A stretch of DNA of 64,000 nucleotides from Prevotella sp. ne3005. Its GTDB lineage: Bacteria; Bacteroidota; Bacteroidia; Bacteroidales; Bacteroidaceae. Location of the stretch: NCBI RefSeq assembly GCF_900110085.1, contig NZ_FOCK01000004.1, positions 124,001-188,000 of the forward strand, given 5' to 3'. The position numbers and the translations under genes are program-made. Positions 43,908-52,748 of the stretch are shown here, in pieces (position 1 is the first letter of the stretch; each line of letters begins with the position of its first letter). The notes under the pieces are model-generated. The model was given only the letters and a program-made list of their open reading frames with translations. It ran no database searches and had not been told where the DNA came from.

Positions 43908-44209
43908 AACCGAAGGGATAGGCTTTCCACATGAAAGAAATAGTTTCCGAATAAGTAAAACAAATTGTTTTGGTGTCGTTAAGATAGTCTTAAACCTGTA
44001 AAGGAATGGCACTTTCAACACCAAAACAAATTGTTTTGGTATTATGATGGTATATGATGCTTTTGCAAAAAGGGTCATATAACCAAACAGGCAGATAATC
44101 AATAAGTTAGCATCGATTATGATGCTTTTACAAAAAAGCACTTTAAGAAATAATGGCAGTACATGTGAAATTAAAATTGTAAATGGATGGTAATCTCTAA
44201 TCTTTTTTG
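43908..44209. other. Gene-free stretch with paired repeats
   Basis: About 300 bp, AT-rich, no gene. It contains AAAACAAATTGTTTTGGT at 43957-43974 and again inside a perfect 21-nt palindrome at 44020-44040. The two also form a 19-nt inverted repeat with one mismatch across a 41-nt spacer. A further direct repeat TATGATGCTTTTGCAAAAA / TATGATGCTTTTACAAAAA starts at 44053 and 44118. Confidence 0.65.
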
Positions 44210-44218
44210 TAAATTTGC
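44210..44218 (+). promoter_or_regulatory. -7 box of DUF2264 gene
   Basis: TAAATTTGC, 47 nt upstream of the ATG. Confidence 0.5.
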
Positions 44219-44265
44219 AAGCAAATATTAAACAATAAAACCAATCTGATAAAAACTGAATAAAA

Positions 44266-45540
44266 ATGAAAAAGCGCTACTTACTTGTCTTGACAGCAGT
44301 CTTTGCACTGCTTTTGCCCTTACACGCAGCAAAGAAAGTAAAACAACAGACTCAATCCGACCGTGAGTACTGGTGCTCGCTGGCCTATAAGATGGCACAG
44401 CCCGTATTGGAAAACATGGCCAAGGGAGAGTTGCAGAAGAACATGAAGACGGAGTTCTCGCCTTCCTTCGACAACCGCGACCGCTCTGTGGTCTATATGG
44501 AGACCTTTGGCCGCCTGATGGCAGGCATCGTCCCCTGGCTCACCCTACCCGACGACGGCACGCCCGAGGGCCAGCAGCGCAAGCAGCTCCGCGAATGGGC
44601 ACTCCAGTCGTATAAGAACGCCGTTGACCCCGAATCGCCCGACTACCTCTGCTGGGGCAAGGCAGGACAGAACCTCGTGGATGCCGCCTACATCGCCGAG
44701 TCGTTCCTCCGTGGCTGGGACACCTTCTGGGTACCCCTCGATGATGTGACCAAGCAGCGTTACATCAAGGAGTTCCAAAAACTGCGCAAGATCGACCCGC
44801 CCTACACCAACTGGTATCTCTTCTCGTCAACCATCGAGAGTCTGATTGCCAAGGCCACTGACCGTAAGGAATACGACGAGTTCCGTGTGAACATCACCAT
44901 CCGCAAGGTGGAAGAGTGGTATATGGGTGACGGCTGGTATGCCGACGGACCCGTGTTTGCTTTCGACTATTACTCAAGCTATGTCTTCCACGCCATGTAT
45001 CTGGAGACCCTTCAAGCCATGGTCGATGCCAAGGTCAATTCACGCCTCGACTACCAGAAGTACTACGACCGTGCCCTGAAGCGCGCACAGAAGTTTGCCA
45101 TCATCCTTGAACGGTTTATCTCGCCTGAGGGCACCTTCCCCGTCATTGGCCGCTCTATCCCCTATCGCACAGCCGCCATGCAGACATTAGCCCTGATAGC
45201 ATGGTATCAGAAACTGCCTGCCGAACTCTCTAACGGACAGGTACGTGCTGCACTGACGAAGGTACACCACCGTATGTTTGACTTCCAGCAGAACTTCAAC
45301 GACGCAGGTTACCTGACCATCGGTTTCTGTGGTTCCCAGCCTGAGGTAGCCGACTGGTACACCAACAATGGCTCGCTCTATCTCACAAGCCTCAGCTTCA
45401 TGCCCCTGGGCCTGCCCGCCGACCATCCCTTCTGGACCGATGCCCCGCAGCCCTGGACCCAAGTCAAAGCCTGGGGAGGCCAGCCCTTCCCCAAGGATCA
45501 CCGCTGGGGTGATGACATCCGTACTCACGACAAGTGGTAA
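44266..45540 (+). CDS. DUF2264 protein (GH154-like candidate glucuronidase)
   Basis: 424 residues with signal peptide MKKRYLLVLTAVFALLLPLHAA. The body matches DUF2264: RSVVYMETFGRLMAGIVPWL, YTNWYLFSSTIESLI, DGWYADGPVFAFDYYSSYVFHAMY, GTFPVIGRSIPYRTAAMQTLAL and a final WTQVKAWGGQPFPKDH. From memory, CAZy places DUF2264 proteins in GH154, founded on an exo-beta-glucuronidase from a Bacteroides arabinogalactan locus. An (alpha/alpha)6 toroid is expected. It lies between the lyase and a phosphatase in the PUL. Confidence 0.83.
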   Translation: MKKRYLLVLTAVFALLLPLHAAKKVKQQTQSDREYWCSLAYKMAQPVLENMAKGELQKNMKTEFSPSFDNRDRSVVYMETFGRLMAGIVPWLTLPDDGTPEGQQRKQLREWALQSYKNAVDPESPDYLCWGKAGQNLVDAAYIAESFLRGWDTFWVPLDDVTKQRYIKEFQKLRKIDPPYTNWYLFSSTIESLIAKATDRKEYDEFRVNITIRKVEEWYMGDGWYADGPVFAFDYYSSYVFHAMYLETLQAMVDAKVNSRLDYQKYYDRALKRAQKFAIILERFISPEGTFPVIGRSIPYRTAAMQTLALIAWYQKLPAELSNGQVRAALTKVHHRMFDFQQNFNDAGYLTIGFCGSQPEVADWYTNNGSLYLTSLSFMPLGLPADHPFWTDAPQPWTQVKAWGGQPFPKDHRWGDDIRTHDKW

Positions 45541-45560
45541 AACGATTAAACCATAATAAT

Positions 45561-46892
45561 ATGAGAAAAAGAATTGTACTGATGATGGCCATCGGATGTG
45601 CGATGGCTGTGCAGGCTCAGAAGGCGCCTGTTTTCGAGACTTCTGCCAAGGAGGAGATTATGGCAAACCGCTTCCTCGCCGGTAGCAACTATCTGGACTA
45701 CGACCGTCAGCTGCCCACCAAGGCACTGACCCCTACCCCGAAGGGCTACGAACCTTATTATATGAGTCACTACGGCCGTCACGGCTCGCGCTGGCTCATC
45801 AGCGACGGCAACTACTCTAGGCCCATCGCCACACTGGAGACAGCCAAGGAGATGGGCAAGCTGACAGCCAAGGGCGAGGAGGTGCTCGAAACGCTGAAGG
45901 CTATCTACAAAACGAGCACCAAGCGTCTGGGCGACCTGACCACCGTCGGTGAGCGCCAGCACCACGGCATCGGCAAGCGCATGACACAAAACTTCCCCGA
46001 GATCTTCAAGAAGAAAGATGTGATGATCGATGCCCGCTCGACCGTTGTCACCCGCTGCATCCTCTCGATGATTGCCGAGTGTGAAGAGCTGGCAGCAGCC
46101 AACCCCACAGCCCGCATCCACAACGACGTCAGCGAGAGCCTGCAGTACTACCTGAACCAGCCCTGGGAGGGTATCGTGAAGGAGATGGGGCGCAACACGG
46201 GCGACAAGGAAGACCGTGACTACTCCATCAAATGGACACACCCAGAAAGACTGATGAAGGTACTCTTCAACGACCAGGAGTTTGTGTACAACAACATCAG
46301 CGCGGGCGCCCTGATGCGCCAGCTGTTCCATGTGGCCTGCAACATGCAGAGCCACGATACCGACCTTGAGCTCTTCTCACTCTTCACCGACGAGGAGATC
46401 TACGACCAGTGGCGTCAGAAGAACATCGGCTGGTATCTCGACTACGGCCCCTCACCCGTCAGCGGAGGCAAGATGCCGTTTAGTCAACTGAACCTGCTGA
46501 AGAACATCATCGAGACGGCCGACACGGTAACCAAGACACAGGCCACGCTGCGCTTCGGCCATGAGGTGTGTGTGATGCCGCTGGCCTGTCTCTTAGAGCT
46601 CGACAACTGCGGCATGGCCGTCGACAACCTCGACGAGCTCGACAAGTATTGGCGCAACTACCGCATCTTCCCCATGGGCTGCAACATCCAGCTGATATTC
46701 TACCGTCCGCTGCCGATCAAGCCAAAGGGAAAAGGAAAAGGTCTGCCCAAGCCCGGCCCTGTGCTGGTAAAGGCACTGCTCAACGAGCGCGAAGCCTACC
46801 TACCTATCGAGACCAACCAGTGGCCCTACTACAACTGGCAGGACCTCAGGGAATACTATCTGAAGAAGATAGAGGATTTCAGTAAGCACTAG
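45561..46892 (+). CDS. Histidine acid phosphatase, MINPP-like
   Basis: 443 residues from ATG 45561, signal peptide to about QAQ20. The phosphatase motif RHGSR (R73-H74) is in MSHYGRHGSRWL. The proton donor motif is LRFGHEVCVMPL (H334-E335), HE as in multiple inositol polyphosphate phosphatases rather than HD of phytases. Secreted or periplasmic MINPP releases phosphate from inositol phosphates. It begins 20 nt after the DUF2264 stop and ends at a terminator, so it is made with the PUL enzymes. Confidence 0.85.
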   Translation: MRKRIVLMMAIGCAMAVQAQKAPVFETSAKEEIMANRFLAGSNYLDYDRQLPTKALTPTPKGYEPYYMSHYGRHGSRWLISDGNYSRPIATLETAKEMGKLTAKGEEVLETLKAIYKTSTKRLGDLTTVGERQHHGIGKRMTQNFPEIFKKKDVMIDARSTVVTRCILSMIAECEELAAANPTARIHNDVSESLQYYLNQPWEGIVKEMGRNTGDKEDRDYSIKWTHPERLMKVLFNDQEFVYNNISAGALMRQLFHVACNMQSHDTDLELFSLFTDEEIYDQWRQKNIGWYLDYGPSPVSGGKMPFSQLNLLKNIIETADTVTKTQATLRFGHEVCVMPLACLLELDNCGMAVDNLDELDKYWRNYRIFPMGCNIQLIFYRPLPIKPKGKGKGLPKPGPVLVKALLNEREAYLPIETNQWPYYNWQDLREYYLKKIEDFSKH

Positions 46893-46900
46893 ACAAATAC

Positions 46901-46930
46901 AGAGGGAAGACACTTATCTTCCCTCTTTTA
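46901..46930 (+). terminator. Terminator at the end of the PUL
   Basis: Perfect 10-bp stem AGAGGGAAGA / TCTTCCCTCT with a 6-nt loop and following TTTTA. Confidence 0.85.
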
Positions 46931-47022
46931 TCTGATTGTACCAAAAGAATCTGTGCTGCTTAAATATTCATAAAAGAATGCTGAAAAACCCTCACTCAAC
47001 TCCTTCTTCATCAAAAAAGTGC

Positions 47023-47031
47023 TATCTTTGC
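47023..47031 (+). promoter_or_regulatory. -7 box of TPR/AraC regulator gene
   Basis: TATCTTTGC, 23 nt before the ATG at 47055. Confidence 0.6.
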
Positions 47032-47054
47032 AACAATTTAGTAAAGAAGCGACG

Positions 47055-48752
47055 ATGAGAGAAAACATAAACATTGTTTCCCTTATTCTTTTCACCGTGC
47101 TAGCGTTGATGACCGCCTGCTCGAAGCCTGACCGCAACGATGAGTCAGTGGCATTAAGCGAAGAGATTGTCAATGAGGGATCAACCAACATTGAATATGC
47201 TTTGGTCCGTGTGGATAGCGCTGAGGAGGCTGGAGTGTTCTCGGCGGTTCGCGCCAACACCCTCAAAGCCATCATCTATGAGAATGCCTCTCGATGGCGG
47301 CTGGCGGCCTATTACGCAGAGAAAGCGATTGCAGCAGAGGCGGGGCATGCTGTTACCACGTCTGCAGACAGCAACCTTTATTCTAAGGCCCGCTGGATTC
47401 TGGGCGACTGCGCATACGCCAATGGCGAGTATGGAAAATCGCTCGCCCTCTCCAATGAAATTCTCGCATTTGTGGGTGACAGTAAAATGCCAAAAGATAT
47501 TGAGATGAAGTGCAGGGCTCTGTCGCAGATGGCAGATTGTGAGAACAAACTGGGGCATATTGAGGAATCCGAGCGGCTGTTCCTGCAATGCATCGATGAT
47601 TTGATGGCGAGTACACAGCATGCCACCAGTTTTGGTGAGATTGATCCGCTCATCTACACGCTGCTTTCGCTCAACGACCTGTATATCGACCATAAGATGC
47701 CAGAGAAAGCGCTGCCCCTGATGGCGAAAATGGACACGGCCTTGAATCGTTTTATACGCTGTCCCAATACGCCCGACTGGGCGATGCAAAAGCGCCGCAA
47801 CAACGTGACCATCAGTAAGGCGATGGTCTATGCTGCTAATAATCAGAAAGAGCAGGCAGAGACCCTTTTCCGCGAATATCAACAGTTCAAAGGTCCTGGC
47901 GTATTAGACAAGGCAGCCGAAGGCCTGTACCTCTCGCTGACAGGCCGTTACGACGAGGCCGTCCGCTTGTTCGACGAGACCGACTCTATGATGCGCTCGG
48001 ATGATGAACCCATCACCGACCTCTATGTCAAGACCCTGCTCAATTACAAGTACGACGCCCTGCAGAAGGCGGGACGCACGGCGGAGGCTTTGGCGATGAG
48101 CGACCGTATACGGCTGTTGACTGACTCCATACGCCAGCAGGAGCGGCAGGCCGACGTGGAGCAGTTGCAAGAAATCAATAGGCAGGAAGAGGAGATCATC
48201 CGCAAACGTCAGTCGCTGACGATACACCGCATCGTCCTCGTTGCCGTCATCCTACTGCTGTTGATGGCCATCTACATCATCAGGCGCGTCCACCGCGACA
48301 ACCGCCGATTGGCCGAGAAAAACCGTAGCCTGTACGAGCAGAAACAGCAACGCCAGCATGCCGAGGCCGAGGAACAGCGACAGTTGGAGGCGCAGCCAGA
48401 AGAGAAACTAACACAAAACCAGCTGCTCTATCGCCGCCTGTGCGAACTGGTGAAGAACCCGGACGTATATACCGACTCTGACACCAACCATGAGACACTG
48501 GCCCGGCTGCTGGGCACCAATTATCAGTATGTGTATGCCGCCTTGCGCGAGTGTGCCGACACCACGCCAGCCGACTACCTCAATCACTTACGCATACAGT
48601 ACGCAGCCCAGTTGCTGGAAAAGACTGACGACCCGATAGGGCTCATCATCGAGCAGAGCGGGTTTACCAACCGCACCACTTTTGCCCGTCTCTTTGCCTC
48701 CTACTATTCAATGACACCTTCAGAGTTCCGCAAAATAGCGCATAAACAGTAG
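47055..48752 (+). CDS. TPR-membrane-AraC regulator
   Basis: 565 residues from ATG 47055. An N-terminal lipobox-like TAC (C22) or signal anchor precedes TPR-like helices (about 60-380: YYAEKAIAAE, AGRTAEALAMSDR). A transmembrane helix near 400 (IVLVAVILLLLMAIYII) is followed by a Gln/Glu-rich coiled coil and a C-terminal AraC HTH (about 465-560: NHETLARLLGTNYQYVYAAL, IGLIIEQSGFTNRTTFARLFASYY). A membrane-bound transcription factor sensing an envelope signal, without a phosphorelay, is suggested. Target unknown; it lies just after the PUL terminator. Confidence 0.83.
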   Translation: MRENINIVSLILFTVLALMTACSKPDRNDESVALSEEIVNEGSTNIEYALVRVDSAEEAGVFSAVRANTLKAIIYENASRWRLAAYYAEKAIAAEAGHAVTTSADSNLYSKARWILGDCAYANGEYGKSLALSNEILAFVGDSKMPKDIEMKCRALSQMADCENKLGHIEESERLFLQCIDDLMASTQHATSFGEIDPLIYTLLSLNDLYIDHKMPEKALPLMAKMDTALNRFIRCPNTPDWAMQKRRNNVTISKAMVYAANNQKEQAETLFREYQQFKGPGVLDKAAEGLYLSLTGRYDEAVRLFDETDSMMRSDDEPITDLYVKTLLNYKYDALQKAGRTAEALAMSDRIRLLTDSIRQQERQADVEQLQEINRQEEEIIRKRQSLTIHRIVLVAVILLLLMAIYIIRRVHRDNRRLAEKNRSLYEQKQQRQHAEAEEQRQLEAQPEEKLTQNQLLYRRLCELVKNPDVYTDSDTNHETLARLLGTNYQYVYAALRECADTTPADYLNHLRIQYAAQLLEKTDDPIGLIIEQSGFTNRTTFARLFASYYSMTPSEFRKIAHKQ

Positions 48753-48784
48753 TTTTTCAAGATTTGTGGAAAACATTTCAAGCA

Positions 48785-48812
48785 GTGGGGAAGGCCTTTC
48801 GGTCTTTCCCAC
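48785..48812 (+). terminator. Hairpin between TPR/AraC gene and small membrane gene
   Basis: GTGGGGAAGGCC and GGTCTTTCCCAC pair over 12 bp with two G-U wobbles and a TTTC loop. It abuts the next promoter's -7 box (TACCTTTGC, 48813-48821), so the downstream T run is short. Confidence 0.6.
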
Positions 48813-48821
48813 TACCTTTGC
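48813..48821 (+). promoter_or_regulatory. -7 box of small membrane protein gene
   Basis: TACCTTTGC directly after the hairpin and 23 nt before the ATG at 48845. Confidence 0.6.
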
Positions 48822-48844
48822 ATCCGTATTCAAACATAGAAAAA

Positions 48845-49030
48845 ATGACTGACATCACATTTATCATCATTGGCGCTCTGGCAACGGCTTTCCTGCTGTT
48901 GACCGTACTGCTCATCCTGGGGCTTATCTATTACCGCTGGCGGCTCTCCGACAGCCAGCACATGCTGGTGCGCTTCATCCGCGAGAATTTCCGTCTGCAC
49001 GAGAAATTAAACGAAAACGGTATATATTAA
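48845..49030 (+). CDS. Small single-span membrane protein
   Basis: 61 residues from ATG 48845. One strong transmembrane helix (FIIIGALATAFLLLTVLLILGLIYY) is followed by a basic, helical cytoplasmic tail (RWRLSDSQHMLVRFIRENFRLHEKLNENGIY). No known family recognised. Has its own -7 box and lies 20 nt before the next secreted-protein gene, with which it is probably co-transcribed. Confidence 0.65.
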   Translation: MTDITFIIIGALATAFLLLTVLLILGLIYYRWRLSDSQHMLVRFIRENFRLHEKLNENGIY

Positions 49031-49050
49031 TAAGGTATAACAATAAAAAC

Positions 49051-49944
49051 ATGAAGAGTATGAAAAAGATTATGATGACGCTCGCAGCCGTCCTTTGCTG
49101 CACAATATCCATCTTTGGCCAAGACGAACCAACGGACAGGAACCGGACGTATAGGATTACGTTGAACAACGTACAATATGCCCACCACGACGAGAAGATG
49201 TCGGCGGGTGATGCTGTAGGCAAGATTCTCAGTGGCGCACTGACTGGACAGACCTCTGTACAGGCTACCGAGTATGAAGATGATGTTAAGAACGCTATCA
49301 TCAAGGGGCTCTCTGGTGCCTACCGCTTCAGATACAACGACGGACTGGTGCAGTTGGACGATGTTACGGAAGAAGGCAACCTTGTGGTCGATGCCATCAT
49401 CACCAATATAATGTCCAATTCAAGCAGCCGCACATGGAAGGATAAGAACGACAAGACACAGGTATCCACCACATATACGGGCGTGGCTGAGGTGATGCTT
49501 ACACTGAAGGATGCCAAGACGGGTGAAATCTTGGCCAATCCCTCGTTTAAAGGTCAGGGAACCTCAGCTTCATCTTATTCAACCTCCGGTAAGGCCATCC
49601 TGGATGCGCTCAATGGACTCTCAAACCGCATCGCCGCCTGGCTCAACAATTACCGTCCGATACGTGCCAACATTATAGAAGGCGGTGCTGCCAAGAAGGA
49701 CAAGCAGAAAGAAGTATATATCGATCTTGGTAGCAACGAAGGTGCTTTCGTTGGTTTGCACATGGGTGTCTATAAAGTGAAGACTATCGCCGGTCGTGAG
49801 GCAAAAACACAAATAGGCAAACTGAAGATTGAGGCTGTAGAGGGCGACGACATCAGTCGCTGCAAGGTGCAGAGCGGTGCTAAGGAGATAAAGGCCGCCA
49901 TCGATGATGGTGAACAACTTAAGGTAATAAGTCTTGCCAAATAA
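49051..49944 (+). CDS. Uncharacterised secreted protein, possible CsgG/FlgT-like fold
   Basis: 297 residues (ATG 49060 is an alternative start). Signal peptide ends near SIFGQ. The mature protein has NRTYRITLNNVQYAHHDEKMSAGDAVGKIL, then VQATEYEDDVKNAIIKGLSGAYRFRY and VVDAIITNI, a pattern reminiscent of CsgG/LpoB-type envelope proteins that probe for small molecules. A C-terminal beta domain (VYIDLGSNEGAFVGLHMGVYKVK) resembles the FlgT C-terminal fold. Both similarities are weak and by eye. No cysteine lipobox. Confidence 0.6.
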   Translation: MKSMKKIMMTLAAVLCCTISIFGQDEPTDRNRTYRITLNNVQYAHHDEKMSAGDAVGKILSGALTGQTSVQATEYEDDVKNAIIKGLSGAYRFRYNDGLVQLDDVTEEGNLVVDAIITNIMSNSSSRTWKDKNDKTQVSTTYTGVAEVMLTLKDAKTGEILANPSFKGQGTSASSYSTSGKAILDALNGLSNRIAAWLNNYRPIRANIIEGGAAKKDKQKEVYIDLGSNEGAFVGLHMGVYKVKTIAGREAKTQIGKLKIEAVEGDDISRCKVQSGAKEIKAAIDDGEQLKVISLAK

Positions 49945-49945
49945 A

Positions 49946-50761
49946 TCATTTGATCCTCGAGGTCATTGGACTGCGGACACCCTTATACGACTTCAGGTAC
50001 GCCTTGGCACTTCCGAACGAAAGGAACATGTCGAGGCGTACTGGTATATGATTCTGATCATCGGTGATGTAGAAGCGGATGAGCTCATGGGTCTTACCCT
50101 CATCGCGCTCATAGAACGAGAACACCAGGCAACGGAACTTCTCCTTCGAATCATTCATCTTGAAGTTCTCCTTGCCTCGGTACTCCAGCCACGAATTAGT
50201 CAGGCTCTTGGCATCGCTGATAGGCATGGGGATCACCTCGCCCTTCTTCATCTTGGCACCGTCGAAGTTACGGGCACGGAGGAAGATCGACATCATATCA
50301 TAGATACAGGAACGATAGGTAGAGGTCTTCCACGTATGTTCGCCATCGGCAGCGATGCGGTGCTTCTTCAGCTGGCAGAAGCTGTTGGGATAGCTGTACC
50401 ATATCTCGTCGACATAGTAGCGGTCTCCCTCACGGGCCCCTTTGCGGAAGTAGAGGGGCGACAGGTCAGGGTTGCAGTATGACATCAGCGTGTCGCGCAT
50501 GGTAAAGTACTTGTCGAGCTTTTCATTGCCTCGCGTGATGAGATATGACATCCAGGCATCCTTGCCCTCAAACTTGGTCATCTTCGTATCCATCTGCGCC
50601 GTACCTACCCTCATCCAGATGAACTTCCAGTTGAAGAAGAGTTCGTAGCTCAGAGACTCACCACTCTTAAAGGCTGTGTTCTCTATACCACATTGAGCCA
50701 AAGAGGCTAAAGGCAGTAAGGCATAAAGGCATAGAAGCCATGTGCGCATCGTCTTATTCAT
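49946..50761 (-). CDS. DUF3108 secreted protein
   Basis: 271 residues from ATG 50761, whose overlap with the upstream stop (ATGAATAA) suggests coupling; ATG 50770 or 50749 are alternatives. Signal peptide WLLCLYALLPLASLAQ. DUF3108 features: FKSGESLSYELFFNWKFIWMRVGTAQMD at the N-terminus, DTLMSYCNPDLSPLYFRKGAREGDRYYVDEIWY, and HIPVRLDMFLSFGSAKAYLKSYKGVR at the end. A beta-barrel or lipocalin-like envelope protein is expected; function unknown. Last gene of the GH3-Ig-DUF3108 operon. Confidence 0.82.
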   Translation of the reverse strand: MNKTMRTWLLCLYALLPLASLAQCGIENTAFKSGESLSYELFFNWKFIWMRVGTAQMDTKMTKFEGKDAWMSYLITRGNEKLDKYFTMRDTLMSYCNPDLSPLYFRKGAREGDRYYVDEIWYSYPNSFCQLKKHRIAADGEHTWKTSTYRSCIYDMMSIFLRARNFDGAKMKKGEVIPMPISDAKSLTNSWLEYRGKENFKMNDSKEKFRCLVFSFYERDEGKTHELIRFYITDDQNHIPVRLDMFLSFGSAKAYLKSYKGVRSPMTSRIK

Positions 50762-52748
50762 TTTCTCCATCTTTCTTGTCTGATTTCTTTTCTGATTTTT
50801 TACCTTTTTCTTTTTTTACCTCTATTTTATTATAGGTAATGCCTAACTCCTCGGCACGCTTGATATTACGGTTCTTCAACTTCTTCTCAGCATCAGGCTT
50901 CTGCTTGGTAATCTTGCCGGGCTTCTGACGATAGCGCGGCGTGGCACTGACATCCCACACTTGCGACACATCCCACTTCTCCTTACACTCAATCTCACGG
51001 GGGTAGTAGTACATGGATTCAGCCTGTAGGTCGGCACCATAATCACCTGTATCCCAAAGACCGTTGCCGTTGCGGTCGATGAAAACACGCACATAGTACT
51101 GGCCGGGCTTGACGAACGTGAACAGGGCCTCATGGTTTTTAGCATACATTTCCTTGATGGGGGCATCGGAGCTGTTGAGCAACTGGACGATGGCCAACGA
51201 GTCGTCGGCAAGGCCAGAGAGGGTGAGCTTCAGACTGCAGAAGTCTTCTTCGCTATTTACTTTCAGTCCTTGTTTGAAGGGGGCAGACACATGGCCGTAG
51301 ATATCCTCAAAGGCAGCTGAGTCGATTTCAAGACTGTACTCAATACCCTGGCGCCAGTCAGCAAGTATCTCATACCGTCGGAGGTTGTGGGGTACGGGCA
51401 CCATCTTGCAAGTGGACTCATACCATACGGAGTCGATCATCGAATAGAGGTGTATGGCCGAGGTGTCGCAACGCGATAACGGCACGGGGGTCTCCATCGT
51501 TATTTTGTCAGCAGGGTCTATGGCCGAGGGGACGCTGATCTTGACGTCCAAAGGCTTCGCGGGATAGATGGAATCGTATTTCTCTCCGCGCTTCTTACGT
51601 TTGTCCTGATCCTTCTGCCACTGTTCCATATCTTTGGCAAGCGCCTTCTGACGCTTCTCGTACGAGGTCTTGGCGACGGCATCGAGGGTATCAGTCTGAG
51701 CCACCAGGTTACCCAAGGTGTCGGTCATCATATACGAAATCTCCATGCGGAGGGTATCCTGATTGACAAGAGCGGTGTCGCGCAGCCAGAAATGGATAGT
51801 ATCCTGCTTCTCACCAGTTTCCACGACAAAAGCGCTGTCGGCATCAAAGTTCAGACCTTTGATCTTTGGCAGTTCCTCATGGCCGTAGCTGAAATACATC
51901 GAGAATTTTTCGGCCTCCGCACGCTCGGTCTTGATGAGATAGCGGTCGGTGAGCGTCTGCGTGAAGGCAAGCAAGGTGATGTCGTCGGGCAGGAAGTGGG
52001 TATAGGGCACTTGCAACAGCCGGTCAATGTGCAGGGAGTCGCGCCATACGGTATCTACCCTGATGTCGGGTTTCGAGCTGGGCGAGAATGTATCGTGGCT
52101 GAAGGCTATCATCTCACTCTTCTGCGAGAAGCGGAAATCGCCGTCAACATCCTGCAGGGCATAGGCACGATAGGTGCCGGGAGCGATACCCTTGATGACG
52201 AAGCGGCCCCGGCTGTCGGAACGCGACACACGGAGCATTGGCTTGGTCTTGAAGGCCGAGTCGGCGAGGTCGTCATAGAGACCGACGGAGATTCCCTTGA
52301 CAGGCTCCAGGTTGCTGGCATCAAGCACATAGCCCGACACTTCGAAAGTGTCGATCTGCTCACCCGTGGAAAAGCTATAGGTGAATGAGCCCATAGGATT
52401 GCCCTCATTGTTGTCGCTGATGGCATCGCTAAAGTCGATGGTATAGGTGGTGTTGGGCTTCAACGAGTCCTGAAGCTCCACAATCACCCGCTTTCCTGAG
52501 GCCTTGATCTCGGGCATTTCCAGCTGTGGGGGCGACACGATGACCTTGCTCGTAGCATCCTCGAGCTTGATATATTCATTGAAGAAAATGGTGATCTTCT
52601 TGGAATTAACGTTCACCGACTGGTCAGCAGGCGAACTGCTCACCACTATGGGCGGGTCATCGTCATACCAGCCACCATCAGGACTACCCATTCGGGCGCA
52701 GGAGACGATGGCACAAACCACACAGAATATATAAACCAGCTTCTTCAT
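50754..52748 (-). CDS. Ig-like domain lipoprotein
   Basis: 664 residues. Lipobox AIVSC (C17). The first domain (about 30-130) is bacterial Ig-like (PPIVVSSSPADQSVNVNSKKITIFFNEYI and NTTYTIDFSDAISDNNEGNP). A carboxypeptidase-regulatory-like domain follows (VSGYVLDASNLEPVKGISVGLYDD), and near residue 560 is a DRNGNGLWDTGDYG segment that resembles a calcium-binding DxDxDG loop. The C-terminal 60 residues are very Lys-rich. Its start overlaps the GH3 gene stop by 4 nt. Conserved envelope lipoprotein of unknown function. Confidence 0.82.
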   Translation of the reverse strand: MKKLVYIFCVVCAIVSCARMGSPDGGWYDDDPPIVVSSSPADQSVNVNSKKITIFFNEYIKLEDATSKVIVSPPQLEMPEIKASGKRVIVELQDSLKPNTTYTIDFSDAISDNNEGNPMGSFTYSFSTGEQIDTFEVSGYVLDASNLEPVKGISVGLYDDLADSAFKTKPMLRVSRSDSRGRFVIKGIAPGTYRAYALQDVDGDFRFSQKSEMIAFSHDTFSPSSKPDIRVDTVWRDSLHIDRLLQVPYTHFLPDDITLLAFTQTLTDRYLIKTERAEAEKFSMYFSYGHEELPKIKGLNFDADSAFVVETGEKQDTIHFWLRDTALVNQDTLRMEISYMMTDTLGNLVAQTDTLDAVAKTSYEKRQKALAKDMEQWQKDQDKRKKRGEKYDSIYPAKPLDVKISVPSAIDPADKITMETPVPLSRCDTSAIHLYSMIDSVWYESTCKMVPVPHNLRRYEILADWRQGIEYSLEIDSAAFEDIYGHVSAPFKQGLKVNSEEDFCSLKLTLSGLADDSLAIVQLLNSSDAPIKEMYAKNHEALFTFVKPGQYYVRVFIDRNGNGLWDTGDYGADLQAESMYYYPREIECKEKWDVSQVWDVSATPRYRQKPGKITKQKPDAEKKLKNRNIKRAEELGITYNKIEVKKEKGKKSEKKSDKKDGENE

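Noticed and set aside
43957..44138. CRISPR array
   Set aside because: Only two copies of each repeat, unequal spacers and no cas genes nearby.
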